Source: CADEFF01 sp964569315 (GTDB lineage Bacteria > Pseudomonadota > Alphaproteobacteria > Dongiales > Dongiaceae). Taken from it: a stretch of 14,921 nt of DNA. The notes beneath the pieces were generated by a model. That model saw nothing but the letters and a program-made list of their open reading frames with translations, had not been told where the DNA came from and ran no database searches. Position numbers and translations under genes: made by a program. Positions 1 through 6,903 of this stretch are shown here, one piece after another. Position 1 is the stretch's first letter. Each line of letters opens with the position of its first letter. The stretch is from contig CAZMUZ010000094.1 of the NCBI GenBank assembly GCA_964569315.1, positions 1-14,921 on the forward strand, read 5' to 3'.

Positions 1-1700
1 CCGAGCCCGGTGCCCTTGCCGACGTCCTTCGTCGTGAAGAAGGGCTCGATCGCGCGCGCCAGCACCTCGGGCGACATGCCGCAGCCGTCATCGGTCACGC
101 TGAGCGAGACATAGTGACCAGGCTGCAACTCGCCGTACTCCTCCGCCTGCCTCTTGTCGATCTCGACATTCGCCGTCTCGATCATGAGATGGCCGCCTTC
201 CGGCATGGCGTCCCGCGCATTGATCGCGAGATTCAGAAGCGCGGCCTCGACCTGACTGGGATCGACCTCGGCATTCCACAGCTCCGCACCGAGATTGATA
301 CGGATATCGATGTCCTCGCCGATAGTTCGCGCCAGCAGCGGCTTCAGGTTGGTGACGAACTCGTTGATGTTGACGACCTTGGGCTGCAGCGGCTGGCGCC
401 GCGCGAAGGCCAGCAGACGCTTGGTGAGCTCGGCGCCCTGCTGGCCGGCGACCAGGATGTTGCGCAGAAACTTGCGGTCGTCCGGGCTGCTGCGTCCCCA
501 ACGTTCGTCCAGCAGCTCGGCGCTGCTGATGACGACCGTCAGCAGGTTGTTGAAGTCGTGGGCGATACCGCCGGTAAGCTGGCCTACCGCTTCCAGCTTC
601 TGCGACTGACGGAGCTTCTGGTTGAGCTCGTCGATGTCGAACCGCTGCTTCTCGAGCGACGCGGCGGTGTCGTTCAGCACCGTCATCAGGCTGCCGAGCT
701 CGCCCTTCGCGTGCGGCAGCTCGATACGGGCGGCGAGATCGCCCGCACTGAGACGGCCCGCCATCTGGGCTATGCGGGCAATCTGGTAGCGGATGCCGAG
801 CTCGCCCACCAGCCACACCCCGACGAAAAGCAACAGCAGCATGCCGCTGAGAATCGCGAGGTCTTCGTGCAGCCGCCGGTTCGGCGCCGCGACCAGCTCC
901 GCCATGGAGCGTCCTACCAGCAAATGAAGGCCGCTGCCGCGCGTGACCTCCATATCGGCGAGCGTCCAGAGGCGGGTATTGCCCTCGGCATCGGCGATTT
1001 CCCTGGTGCCCGGGCTGTTCTCGGCGGCAAATCGGAAGAGTTCGGTATCGGCGATCGATGTCCCGGGAGCGCCTTCGTGACGCTCCGACGGAGTCCAGAC
1101 CAGCACCGTTCCCTTGCCGTCGACGAACAGCAGTTCCGTGTCGCGCGGCAGCGTCGCGGCGTGCGTCTCGGCGAAGTTCTGCAGATTGAGCGAGGCCAGC
1201 AGGACGAATTTTAGCTGCTCGGCGCTGTCGCGTGCCGGAAAGGCGATCTGCAGCACGGGAATCCCCGTGAGCCGTCCGAAGACCGGCTCCAGCACCACCG
1301 TGCCGACCGTCGTCAGGGCCTTCTGAAAGTAGTGGCGATCCCGCAGATCGAGCGTCCGGCCGGTCGCCAGGGAATCGCAGTAAAGGCTGCCGTCCGGATC
1401 GATCGTCAGGATGCCGGTATATTGCGGCTGCTTTTGCAGCACCTCCGACAGGAATCGGGAGCAGGCGACGCGATCGCGGACCATAAGCTCACCCGCGCGG
1501 GCGAGGCCGAACTGAAGCTGCGCCGTGCCCTGGATCTTCTCGTCAAGATTGGTGGCGATTCCACGGGCGGCGCCGGAAAGCGCATCGATGGCCGCATCGA
1601 TCTCCTTGGTACGGTCCTCGACATAGCGGACGCCGACGAGAACTGCGGGAAGAACGGTGGCCAGGAGGATGAGCAGGATCAGACGTGCTCGGATACTCAT
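1..1700 (-). CDS. Cache-HAMP sensor histidine kinase, 3' end outside window
   Basis: This is an inner-membrane two-component sensor kinase; 566 full codons are visible and the gene runs off the left edge. From the N-terminus, a membrane segment lies at about residues 5-25. An extracytoplasmic region follows to about 280, with Cache-like features (the stretch DLRDRHYFQKA near 118-128). A second membrane segment is at about 281-302 and a HAMP linker at about 303-355. The HisKA phosphoacceptor is H381, in GGIAHDFNNLL. HATPase_c shows the N-box around N494 (NLAINARDAM), the G1 box DDGCGM near 537-542, and FFTTKDVGKGTGL at the window edge. The HDFNNLL form of the H-box is common in hybrid kinases, so a receiver domain may follow, but none can be seen. 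The ATG at 1700 is chosen because the signal-anchor starts there and the frame upstream meets a stop with no better start. Its ribosome site is weak (GAAGGG about 12 nt away). The ligand is unknown. Confidence 0.93.
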   Translation of the reverse strand, partial: MSIRARLILLILLATVLPAVLVGVRYVEDRTKEIDAAIDALSGAARGIATNLDEKIQGTAQLQFGLARAGELMVRDRVACSRFLSEVLQKQPQYTGILTIDPDGSLYCDSLATGRTLDLRDRHYFQKALTTVGTVVLEPVFGRLTGIPVLQIAFPARDSAEQLKFVLLASLNLQNFAETHAATLPRDTELLFVDGKGTVLVWTPSERHEGAPGTSIADTELFRFAAENSPGTREIADAEGNTRLWTLADMEVTRGSGLHLLVGRSMAELVAAPNRRLHEDLAILSGMLLLLFVGVWLVGELGIRYQIARIAQMAGRLSAGDLAARIELPHAKGELGSLMTVLNDTAASLEKQRFDIDELNQKLRQSQKLEAVGQLTGGIAHDFNNLLTVVISSAELLDERWGRSSPDDRKFLRNILVAGQQGAELTKRLLAFARRQPLQPKVVNINEFVTNLKPLLARTIGEDIDIRINLGAELWNAEVDPSQVEAALLNLAINARDAMPEGGHLMIETANVEIDKRQAEEYGELQPGHYVSLSVTDDGCGMSPEVLARAIEPFFTTKDVGKGTGL

Positions 1701-2125
1701 CGACGCAACATGCCCTTCGACTGCGCGGCATTCGTTCGAGGGCCCATCGCGCGGATGCGCCTCGTCACATGATCGAGACTATCGGGAAGACAAACGAAAC
1801 CGCTGCATACCCCCGACCAGCCCGGCACCCGGATCGCGGCGCCGGCCGTCGAGCGTCCCGCTGGTTTGGTCGGGCACGATCAAGGCGTCGGGCAGCGACG
1901 ACTCGCCTATTATAGACGGTGCAACGCCGAGAAACGTTAGCGCGGTAGCATAAATCGTTACTGTTGCGCCGGCCGTTAACGACGGCACCTGCCCGGATCC
2001 CGCCCGGGACGACACGGCACCCGGCGCTAGGACTGAAATCTTGCGACCGCCCCTCCCGCGGCTTGCATGGCGAGAGGCCGACGTCGGCGGCCAAGAGGCC
2101 TGACGCCCGGACCGCGGCAGCCGCC
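1701..2125. other. Intergenic region upstream of the kinase
   Basis: This 425-bp stretch separates the kinase start from the next terminator. I see no convincing gene in it. On the minus strand there is an exact TATAAT at 1914-1909, with no good -35 hexamer at 16-18 bp. If it is used, the kinase mRNA would have a leader of about 200 nt. A 78-codon minus-strand reading frame (1779-2015, GTG start) crosses the region but has no ribosome site or recognisable domain. A short inverted repeat, GCCGT-TAACG-ACGGC, lies near 1974-1988. Confidence 0.4.
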
Positions 2126-2162
2126 AAAAAGGGGCCCGTCTCCCCGGGGAGACGGGCCCTTT
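2126..2162 (-). terminator. Strong intrinsic terminator of the 70-aa membrane protein gene
   Basis: A near-perfect inverted repeat is centred between 2145 and 2146. The arms GGGCCCGTCTCC and its complement are continuous, with at least 14 base pairs, mostly G-C. On the minus strand the stem is followed by TTTTT (plus-strand AAAAA at 2126-2130). It lies 24 bp past the stop codon at 2186, so it ends transcription of that gene and insulates the kinase gene. Confidence 0.9.
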
Positions 2163-2185
2163 CGGTGCGCGCTCCTGCGGAACGG

Positions 2186-2398
2186 TTACTCGGTCGTGGT
2201 GCTCGGCGCAGGGGTCGCCGGTGCCGCAGGGGCAGCCGGTGTCGCCGGCGCCTCGATCGTCACGTTGGTCGTGTCGGATCCGCCGCCCAGGTCGCCGTTG
2301 AAATAGAGAAAGGCGATGACGGCCACCACCACCACCAGACCGCCCACGATGAAGTAGAGCGCGTTGTTGCTGCCGCGATTGTCCGTGCTGTCGGCCAT
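2186..2398 (-). CDS. Small single-pass membrane protein with Ala/Pro/Thr tail (70 aa)
   Basis: This is a 70-residue protein of unknown function. Residues 1-12 are polar (MADSTDNRGSNN). A hydrophobic helix at about 13-33 (ALYFIVGGLVVVVAVIAFLYF) is flanked by Asn and Asp. A linker follows at about 34-50 (NGDLGGGSDTTNV), and then a low-complexity tail at 51-70 built from APATP/AAP units and ending in TTTE. There is no signal-peptidase site, so it is probably a bitopic inner-membrane protein with the tail in the periplasm or cytoplasm. The ATG at 2398 is preceded by AGGAG with a 6-nt gap. An upstream start at 2548 in the same frame would add 50 residues of non-protein-like sequence and is rejected. 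The gene is 152 bp downstream of the aldolase gene and has its own terminator. Similar short proteins with one helix and a Pro-rich tail are common and usually uncharacterised in alphaproteobacteria. Confidence 0.8.
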   Translation of the reverse strand: MADSTDNRGSNNALYFIVGGLVVVVAVIAFLYFNGDLGGGSDTTNVTIEAPATPAAPAAPATPAPSTTTE

Positions 2399-2550
2399 CG
2401 GAGGCTCCTGCCGTTGTTGCCGCGTCGCCGGGCGGTCATTCCGGAAACGGAAAACCGCCTCGTCGATAGCGTCCCCGGTAGAACGGGCGATGCCGGCTTT
2501 CGTTCCGTGGCGAGAAAAACCTTGCGGGATCAATATACTGGGGTTCACGC

Positions 2551-3684
2551 CTAGGCCGAGCCGCCGCGCGCCTCGATCGGCCAGACGGCCTCGACCCGGT
2601 CGCCGCGGATGCCGACGATCCAGTCCCAGAGATTGACGGTCGGATCGCAGTGTCCGGGGACCAGCCGCAGGCGCTCGCCCAGCCGCGGCAGCGCGTCGAG
2701 GTCGGCAGCACGGATTATTCCATGCTCGTCGGAGGGGTTGTCGTAGGCGAGGTCCGCTCGTCCCGCGACGACCGGCATCCCGGAATCGATGGAATGGGTC
2801 TTGTGGCCGGCATCCACCACGGCCCAGCGCGCCCGGCGGCTCATCACGCCGGTCAGCAGGAAGAGGCTCTGCTCGAAACGCGGCGCGTCCTGCGGCCAGA
2901 GGTTGTCGCCATAGTCGCGATCCATGAAGACGTAGGAGCCGGGCTGGATCTCGTCATAGGCTCCGCTCGCCGTCTCGAAGGGAAAAGTTCCGGTGCCGCC
3001 GCCCGTAACGACGCCGGGATCGACGCCGCGGGCGCTCAGCGCCTCGACGACCGCACCGAGAAGCCGGAGCGCGACATCGATCGCCGCGCGTCGTTCGGCC
3101 GGCTGGCGCAGATGCTGTGCGCCGCCCTGATAGGCCTGGATGCCGGCGAACCGCAGCCGGTCGCCACCCGAGACCGCGTCCAGCAGCCGCAGGGCGTCCG
3201 CAGCATTATCGACGCCGCAGCGAGCGGCGCCCACGTCGAGCTCGAGATAGACATCGATGGGGCTGCTCGCCTCCGACGATGCCGCCTTCAGCGCCTCGAC
3301 GGCATCGCGGTTATCGACGCAAATGCCGATGCGGGCCTGTCCGGTAAGGCGCGCGAGCCGCCGCAGCTTCGCCGGCGCCACGACCTCGTTGGTGACCAGG
3401 AGGTCCTTGATTCCCCCGGCCGCGAAGGCCTCCGCCTCGGCCGGCTTCTGGCAGCAGAGGCCGATGGCGCCGCTCTCGACCTGCAACCGCGCGATCGAGG
3501 CGCATTTATGCGTCTTGCCGTGCGGGCGCAGCCTGATGCCGCCTGCCCGCGCATATCGCGCCATCGCCGCGAGGTTGCGCTCGAATGCGTCGAGATCCAC
3601 CAGCAAGGCCGGCGTTTCCACCTCGGCGAGCGCAGCGCCGATCGCAACGGGCGCGGGTCGCTCGATGGCCGATGGATGCGTCAT
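2551..3684 (-). CDS. PLP-dependent D-threonine / 3-hydroxy-D-aspartate aldolase family enzyme
   Basis: This is a fold-type III PLP enzyme (alanine-racemase-like N-terminal barrel and C-terminal beta domain) of 377 aa, the usual length for the family. The PLP lysine is K57 in RLRPHGKTHK. Other family signatures are CCQKPAEAEAF, LVTNEV, GIQAYQG, GGGTGTF and the C-terminal VPGHCDPTVN. In that last motif H345 and D347 are spaced as the metal ligands of D-threonine and 3-hydroxy-D-aspartate aldolases. The related eukaryotic-type D-serine dehydratase has Cys at the second position, so an aldolase is favoured. From memory, the closest match is the BhcC type, which cleaves D-threo or erythro-3-hydroxyaspartate to glyoxylate and glycine. 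The other beta-hydroxyaspartate cycle genes are not in the window, so the substrate is open. The ATG at 3684 has GGAG 9 nt upstream. The alternative TTG at 3726 lies inside the preceding terminator. No signal peptide, so cytoplasmic. Confidence 0.92.
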   Translation of the reverse strand: MTHPSAIERPAPVAIGAALAEVETPALLVDLDAFERNLAAMARYARAGGIRLRPHGKTHKCASIARLQVESGAIGLCCQKPAEAEAFAAGGIKDLLVTNEVVAPAKLRRLARLTGQARIGICVDNRDAVEALKAASSEASSPIDVYLELDVGAARCGVDNAADALRLLDAVSGGDRLRFAGIQAYQGGAQHLRQPAERRAAIDVALRLLGAVVEALSARGVDPGVVTGGGTGTFPFETASGAYDEIQPGSYVFMDRDYGDNLWPQDAPRFEQSLFLLTGVMSRRARWAVVDAGHKTHSIDSGMPVVAGRADLAYDNPSDEHGIIRAADLDALPRLGERLRLVPGHCDPTVNLWDWIVGIRGDRVEAVWPIEARGGSA

Positions 3685-3724
3685 GGCTGGCTTCTCCGGT
3701 CGCGTCCCGATAGCGCTCGCCCGC

Positions 3725-3761
3725 AAAAAAGGAAATCCCCCGAAGCTGGGCTTCGGGGGAT
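3725..3761 (-). terminator. Intrinsic terminator after the tolC-like gene
   Basis: A perfect inverted repeat has arms at 3735-3745 and 3751-3761 (ATCCCCCGAAG and its complement) and a 5-nt loop, CTGGG. On the minus strand the stem is followed by TTTCC and then TTTTTT (plus-strand AAAAAA at 3725-3730). It is about 95 bp past the TolC stop codon and just upstream of the aldolase start, so the aldolase gene needs its own promoter or read-through. Confidence 0.88.
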
Positions 3762-3855
3762 CAAGTATTCGCCGGCCGCTGGCGTGAGTGGGGGTACCGG
3801 GCCGGTTCTTATCCGCCCCTGCCGGCTTGCGCCGACCGAGGCGGCTCGCAAATTC

Positions 3856-5196
3856 CTACTCGTCCACCGCGACGCTGGCTTCCGCCGGGATCGTGATGTT
3901 CAGCGCGTCCGTCAGGCGGCCCATCGTGGCCAGCAGGCGGTAGCTCGCGAACATTTCCGCATAGGTCGCCGTCACGAGGCTATCCCGGGAGAGGAACAGC
4001 TCGTTGTCGGAGTCCAACAGATCGAGCAGGCCGCGCTGGCCGATGTCGAACTGCTGACGATAGACGTCGCGGGTGTTGCGGTTGGCTTCGACCGAACGGG
4101 CGAGGATCTCGACGTTCTCGCGCGCGGTCTGGATCGCGTTCCAAGCCACCTTCGCGTCTTCCGCGACCTGACGCTCGCTCGTGAGCAGCACGTCGGTCGC
4201 TTCGCTGAGGCGATGCTTGAACTCGTGGACGCGCGCCGTGTCCGCACCGCCCCGATAGAGGTTCCAGCGCGCGACGATCAGCGCCGACGCGGTATGATCC
4301 GTCGTGCTGGTGCCGTCGGCGTGGCTCGATATGTCGCCAGTGACCTCGAAACGCACGTCGGGCCAGTAGCTGGCCTGCTGCTGCTCGACATCGTGGCCGG
4401 CGGTCTCGACGTCGGCCCGTGCGAACGCAATGGTCGGGCTGTTCGCGATCGACTGCGCCACCGCATCCTCGATCGAGGCCGGCAGCATGTCCTGCGGAAC
4501 CGTCGGAACCGTCAGGGAGTCCGGTGCCTGGCCGACTTCCTTGAAGAAGGCATATTCGGCCGCGTTGAGGTCGCCGCGGATCTGGGTCAGAGCGGACTCG
4601 GCCTGATCGAGGCGGGCCTGCGACTGGGTGTTGTCGGCGACGTTGCCGCCGCCCTGCTCGGTGCGCTGGACAACGTCGGCCAGCGTGTTGCGGTGAACGC
4701 CCACGTTGTCTTCGGCGATGGCGACGCGCTCGCGATTGCGAAGCACCTCGATATAGGCCTCGGCCACGTCGAGCGACACCACCTGCGAGGTCTCGTTGAC
4801 GCGGTGCGCGGCGGACTCGACACGCGAGGTCTGGCGAGCGACTTCGCTATCCGCGAAGTGGCCGTCGAAAAGAAGCTGGCTGATGGTCAGCGTGGCGTCG
4901 CTGCGGAACTTCAGATCGCCGTCATCGTGACCGTTGCTGTCCGTGGTCGAGTTCTCGGCATATTCCGGACCGGTATCGACCCGCAGATCGACCTGCGGAT
5001 AGTAGAGCGCTTCGCCCTGGCGGAGCTCCATATCCACGGCGCGGCGGTCGTTCGATACGACGCCAACGCGCGGATTGGTCGTGACGGCGAGCTGCGCCGC
5101 CTCTTCAAGAGTGATCGCCCACGCCTCCGAGGCAGCAGGCAGGATCAGCGCCGCGGCCGCGACAGCGGCCAGCAGAATCGACTTGCGATGCTTCAT
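3856..5196 (-). CDS. tolC: TolC-family outer-membrane channel of a type I secretion system
   Basis: This is the outer-membrane component of the exporter encoded just upstream. The protein has 446 residues, typical for the family. A Sec signal peptide occupies about residues 1-27 (MKHRKS, then an Ala/Leu core, ending SEAWA before ITLEEAAQLA). The mature start 'ITLEEAAQLAVTTNPRV' is characteristic of TolC/OEP proteins. It is followed by two long alpha-helical repeats with the usual motifs. The second repeat contains RWNLYRGGADTARV and the RQQFDIGQRGLLDLLDSDNELF stretch, which is typical of the type I secretion sub-group (TIGR01844-like). The ATG at 5196 gives a clean signal peptide; a GTG at 5214 would place six extra residues before it. 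The ribosome site is a G-rich run 9-13 nt upstream. It is 347 bp from the hlyD-type gene, so it may be expressed separately. Confidence 0.95.
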   Translation of the reverse strand: MKHRKSILLAAVAAAALILPAASEAWAITLEEAAQLAVTTNPRVGVVSNDRRAVDMELRQGEALYYPQVDLRVDTGPEYAENSTTDSNGHDDGDLKFRSDATLTISQLLFDGHFADSEVARQTSRVESAAHRVNETSQVVSLDVAEAYIEVLRNRERVAIAEDNVGVHRNTLADVVQRTEQGGGNVADNTQSQARLDQAESALTQIRGDLNAAEYAFFKEVGQAPDSLTVPTVPQDMLPASIEDAVAQSIANSPTIAFARADVETAGHDVEQQQASYWPDVRFEVTGDISSHADGTSTTDHTASALIVARWNLYRGGADTARVHEFKHRLSEATDVLLTSERQVAEDAKVAWNAIQTARENVEILARSVEANRNTRDVYRQQFDIGQRGLLDLLDSDNELFLSRDSLVTATYAEMFASYRLLATMGRLTDALNITIPAEASVAVDE

Positions 5197-5543
5197 TGAT
5201 TCAGGCCCCCACACCTGGTTTGTGACCTACGCCGACCGACGATTCCGCCGTCCCGGCGCTATTCGATTGCTGTTTCCCCTTAACCGGAAGACTAGCGTCC
5301 TCCAGCAGCGGACGAATGAACTCGGTCGCTCAGTCACCGAGTCCAGAACAGTTTTTTATCACTATCGCTCGCGAATTGCACGCACAATTGCGGTGATTGT
5401 TCGAGGCACAAGTTGCTGGTTCCTTACCCGCCTGCCCTCCTCGGCCGCCTCGCCGCAAGCGCATCGCTGGCGCGGCCGATCGCGGGTAATAATATTTCTT
5501 AATACCCGCGCCGCCTTCATGCCTTAACGCGCTCCCGCAGGGC
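5197..5543 (-). other. Gap between hlyD-type and tolC-type genes, likely holding a promoter
   Basis: This 347-bp stretch has no protein-coding gene I can support and is more A/T-rich than its surroundings. It holds a hairpin at 5481-5510 (listed separately) and a 7-bp inverted repeat, ACTCGGT at 5320-5326 with ACCGAGT at 5336-5342. A weak promoter-like pair on the minus strand is TTGTGC at 5387-5382 with GATAGT at 5366-5361, only 15 bp apart. The spacing and these signals suggest that tolC has its own transcription start. Confidence 0.4.
5481..5510. repeat. Inverted repeat with A/T-rich loop after the hlyD-type gene
   Basis: CGCGGGTA at 5481-5488 is perfectly complementary to TACCCGCG at 5503-5510. 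The 14-nt loop contains only A, T and one C. The repeat starts 34 bp past the hlyD stop on the minus strand. There is no T-run after the stem, so it is not a canonical terminator. It could be an mRNA 3'-end stabiliser or an operator for the tolC unit. Confidence 0.45.
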
Positions 5544-6881
5544 TTAACGCTCGCGGAGGGCCGTATCGCGCGCCCGCATGATCGGGTTCAGCAGATATTC
5601 GAGCACCGTCTTGTGCCCCGTCAGGATATCCACCGTCGCGGTCATGCCCGGAATGATCGGCAGCGGCTTATCCTCGGTGCCGAGGAAGTTGCGGTCCGTG
5701 CGCAGGCGGATGCGGAAGAAATGCTCGCCCTTCTCGTTCTGGATCGAGTCCGCGCTGATCTCCTCGACCACCGCGTCCAGCCCCCCATAGGAGCTGAAGT
5801 CATAGGCGGTGATCTTCACCACGGCCGCCTGCTTCGGGCGGATGAAAGCGATGTCCGAGGGGCGGATCTGCGCTTCGACCAGGAGGGTGTCCTCGATCGG
5901 CACCACCTCGATGAGCGACTGGCCCGGCTGGATCACGCCGCCGATGGTGCGGATCTTGATCTCCTTGATGGTGCCGTGGACCGGCGAACGCACTTCGGTT
6001 CGCGTGACGCGATCCTGGTTCGCATTCAGCTCTTCCTGCGTTGCGATCAGCTCGACCTTCATTTTCGAGATGTCCTGCGACGCCTCGGTGCGGAACGTGG
6101 TCTCGCGCTCCTCCAGGCGCTTCTGCGCCTCGGCGACGGCGGATTCGGCGCGGGGCCGCGCCATCGCGGTCGCGTTGATGTCCGCCTTCATGTCGTTCAC
6201 CTGCCGCTCGAGGCGCAGGAGATCGACCTTGGACACGATGCCCTGGGCCGCCAGCGGCTTGGTGATCTGAAGCTCCTGGTTGGCGAGATTGAAGGATTCG
6301 CGCAGCCCGCCCTCCTTCGATTTCAGCTCCTGAAGCTCCTGGTTCCGCTGGTCGAGCTGGTCCTGAAGGATCGCCAACTGGGAATCGAGCTGCTGCTGGC
6401 GCACGTCGAAGAGCTGCATCTCGGCCTGCGCCACCTCCGGCGCGGCGTTGAGCAACTCGTCGTCGAACTTGATCTCGCTCGAGTCCTTCAGCCCGTTCAC
6501 CTCGGCTTCCAGCCGTGCGACGGTGGCCAGCAGCGACAGGTAGCGCTGGCGGAGCTCACGGAGGCGGGATTCCGCCACGGTGTTGTCGATCCGCATCAGG
6601 ACCTGGCCCTTCTCGACGATCGAGCCTTCCGAGGTCAGCACCTCGGCGAGGATGCCGCCCTCGAGATTCTGGATCACCTGGACCTGGCTCGAAGGAATGA
6701 CGCGCCCGTCGCCGCGCGTAACTTCGTCCAGCACCGCCCAACTCGACCAGGCGAGGAAGGCCAGCATCGCAAGCGCGACCACCGCCAGCAGGATGTGGGC
6801 AAAACGGCGAATGACGCGCCGGTCGATGTCCGTGGGATCGACCCAGTCGTCGTAGGTTTGCGCCGATGGCAACAGCCGCAT
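5544..6881 (-). CDS. HlyD-family periplasmic adaptor of type I secretion system
   Basis: This is the membrane fusion protein that bridges the ABC exporter and the TolC channel. It has 445 residues, normal for the HlyD/PrtE/LapC type. A short cytoplasmic N-terminus (1-27) precedes one membrane helix at about 28-50 (HILLAVVALAMLAFLAW). The first half of the lipoyl domain follows (DGRVIPSSQVQVIQNLEGG, VEKGQVLMRID). Residues about 100-290 form a long charged coiled coil, and the second lipoyl half and beta-barrel come after it (TEVRSPVHGTIKEIKIRTIGGVIQPG, near 292-317). A C-terminal motif, IIPGMTATVDILTGHKTVLEYLLNPI, is the HlyD signature. The start ATG at 6881 lies 22 bp after the ABC gene stop with AGG upstream, so the two form one operon. 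No oddities seen. Confidence 0.95.
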   Translation of the reverse strand: MRLLPSAQTYDDWVDPTDIDRRVIRRFAHILLAVVALAMLAFLAWSSWAVLDEVTRGDGRVIPSSQVQVIQNLEGGILAEVLTSEGSIVEKGQVLMRIDNTVAESRLRELRQRYLSLLATVARLEAEVNGLKDSSEIKFDDELLNAAPEVAQAEMQLFDVRQQQLDSQLAILQDQLDQRNQELQELKSKEGGLRESFNLANQELQITKPLAAQGIVSKVDLLRLERQVNDMKADINATAMARPRAESAVAEAQKRLEERETTFRTEASQDISKMKVELIATQEELNANQDRVTRTEVRSPVHGTIKEIKIRTIGGVIQPGQSLIEVVPIEDTLLVEAQIRPSDIAFIRPKQAAVVKITAYDFSSYGGLDAVVEEISADSIQNEKGEHFFRIRLRTDRNFLGTEDKPLPIIPGMTATVDILTGHKTVLEYLLNPIMRARDTALRER

Positions 6882-6903
6882 GATGGGGACCTCGGGTGGT
6901 GTA

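Noticed and set aside
1779..2015. 78-codon minus-strand frame upstream of the kinase
   Set aside because: It needs a GTG start with no ribosome site and has no family I recognise. A hydrophobic stretch is present, but the evidence is too thin to call a gene.
2186..2260. Repetitive DNA coding for the Ala/Pro/Thr tail as a tandem repeat or CRISPR-like element
   Set aside because: The repetition follows from low-complexity protein coding; the units vary in length and sequence and there are no spacers.
2650..5199. 849-codon plus-strand reading frame opposite the aldolase and tolC genes
   Set aside because: The product is Arg/Ala/Gly-rich with no recognisable domain and lies antisense to two well-identified proteins; long antisense frames are common in high-GC DNA.
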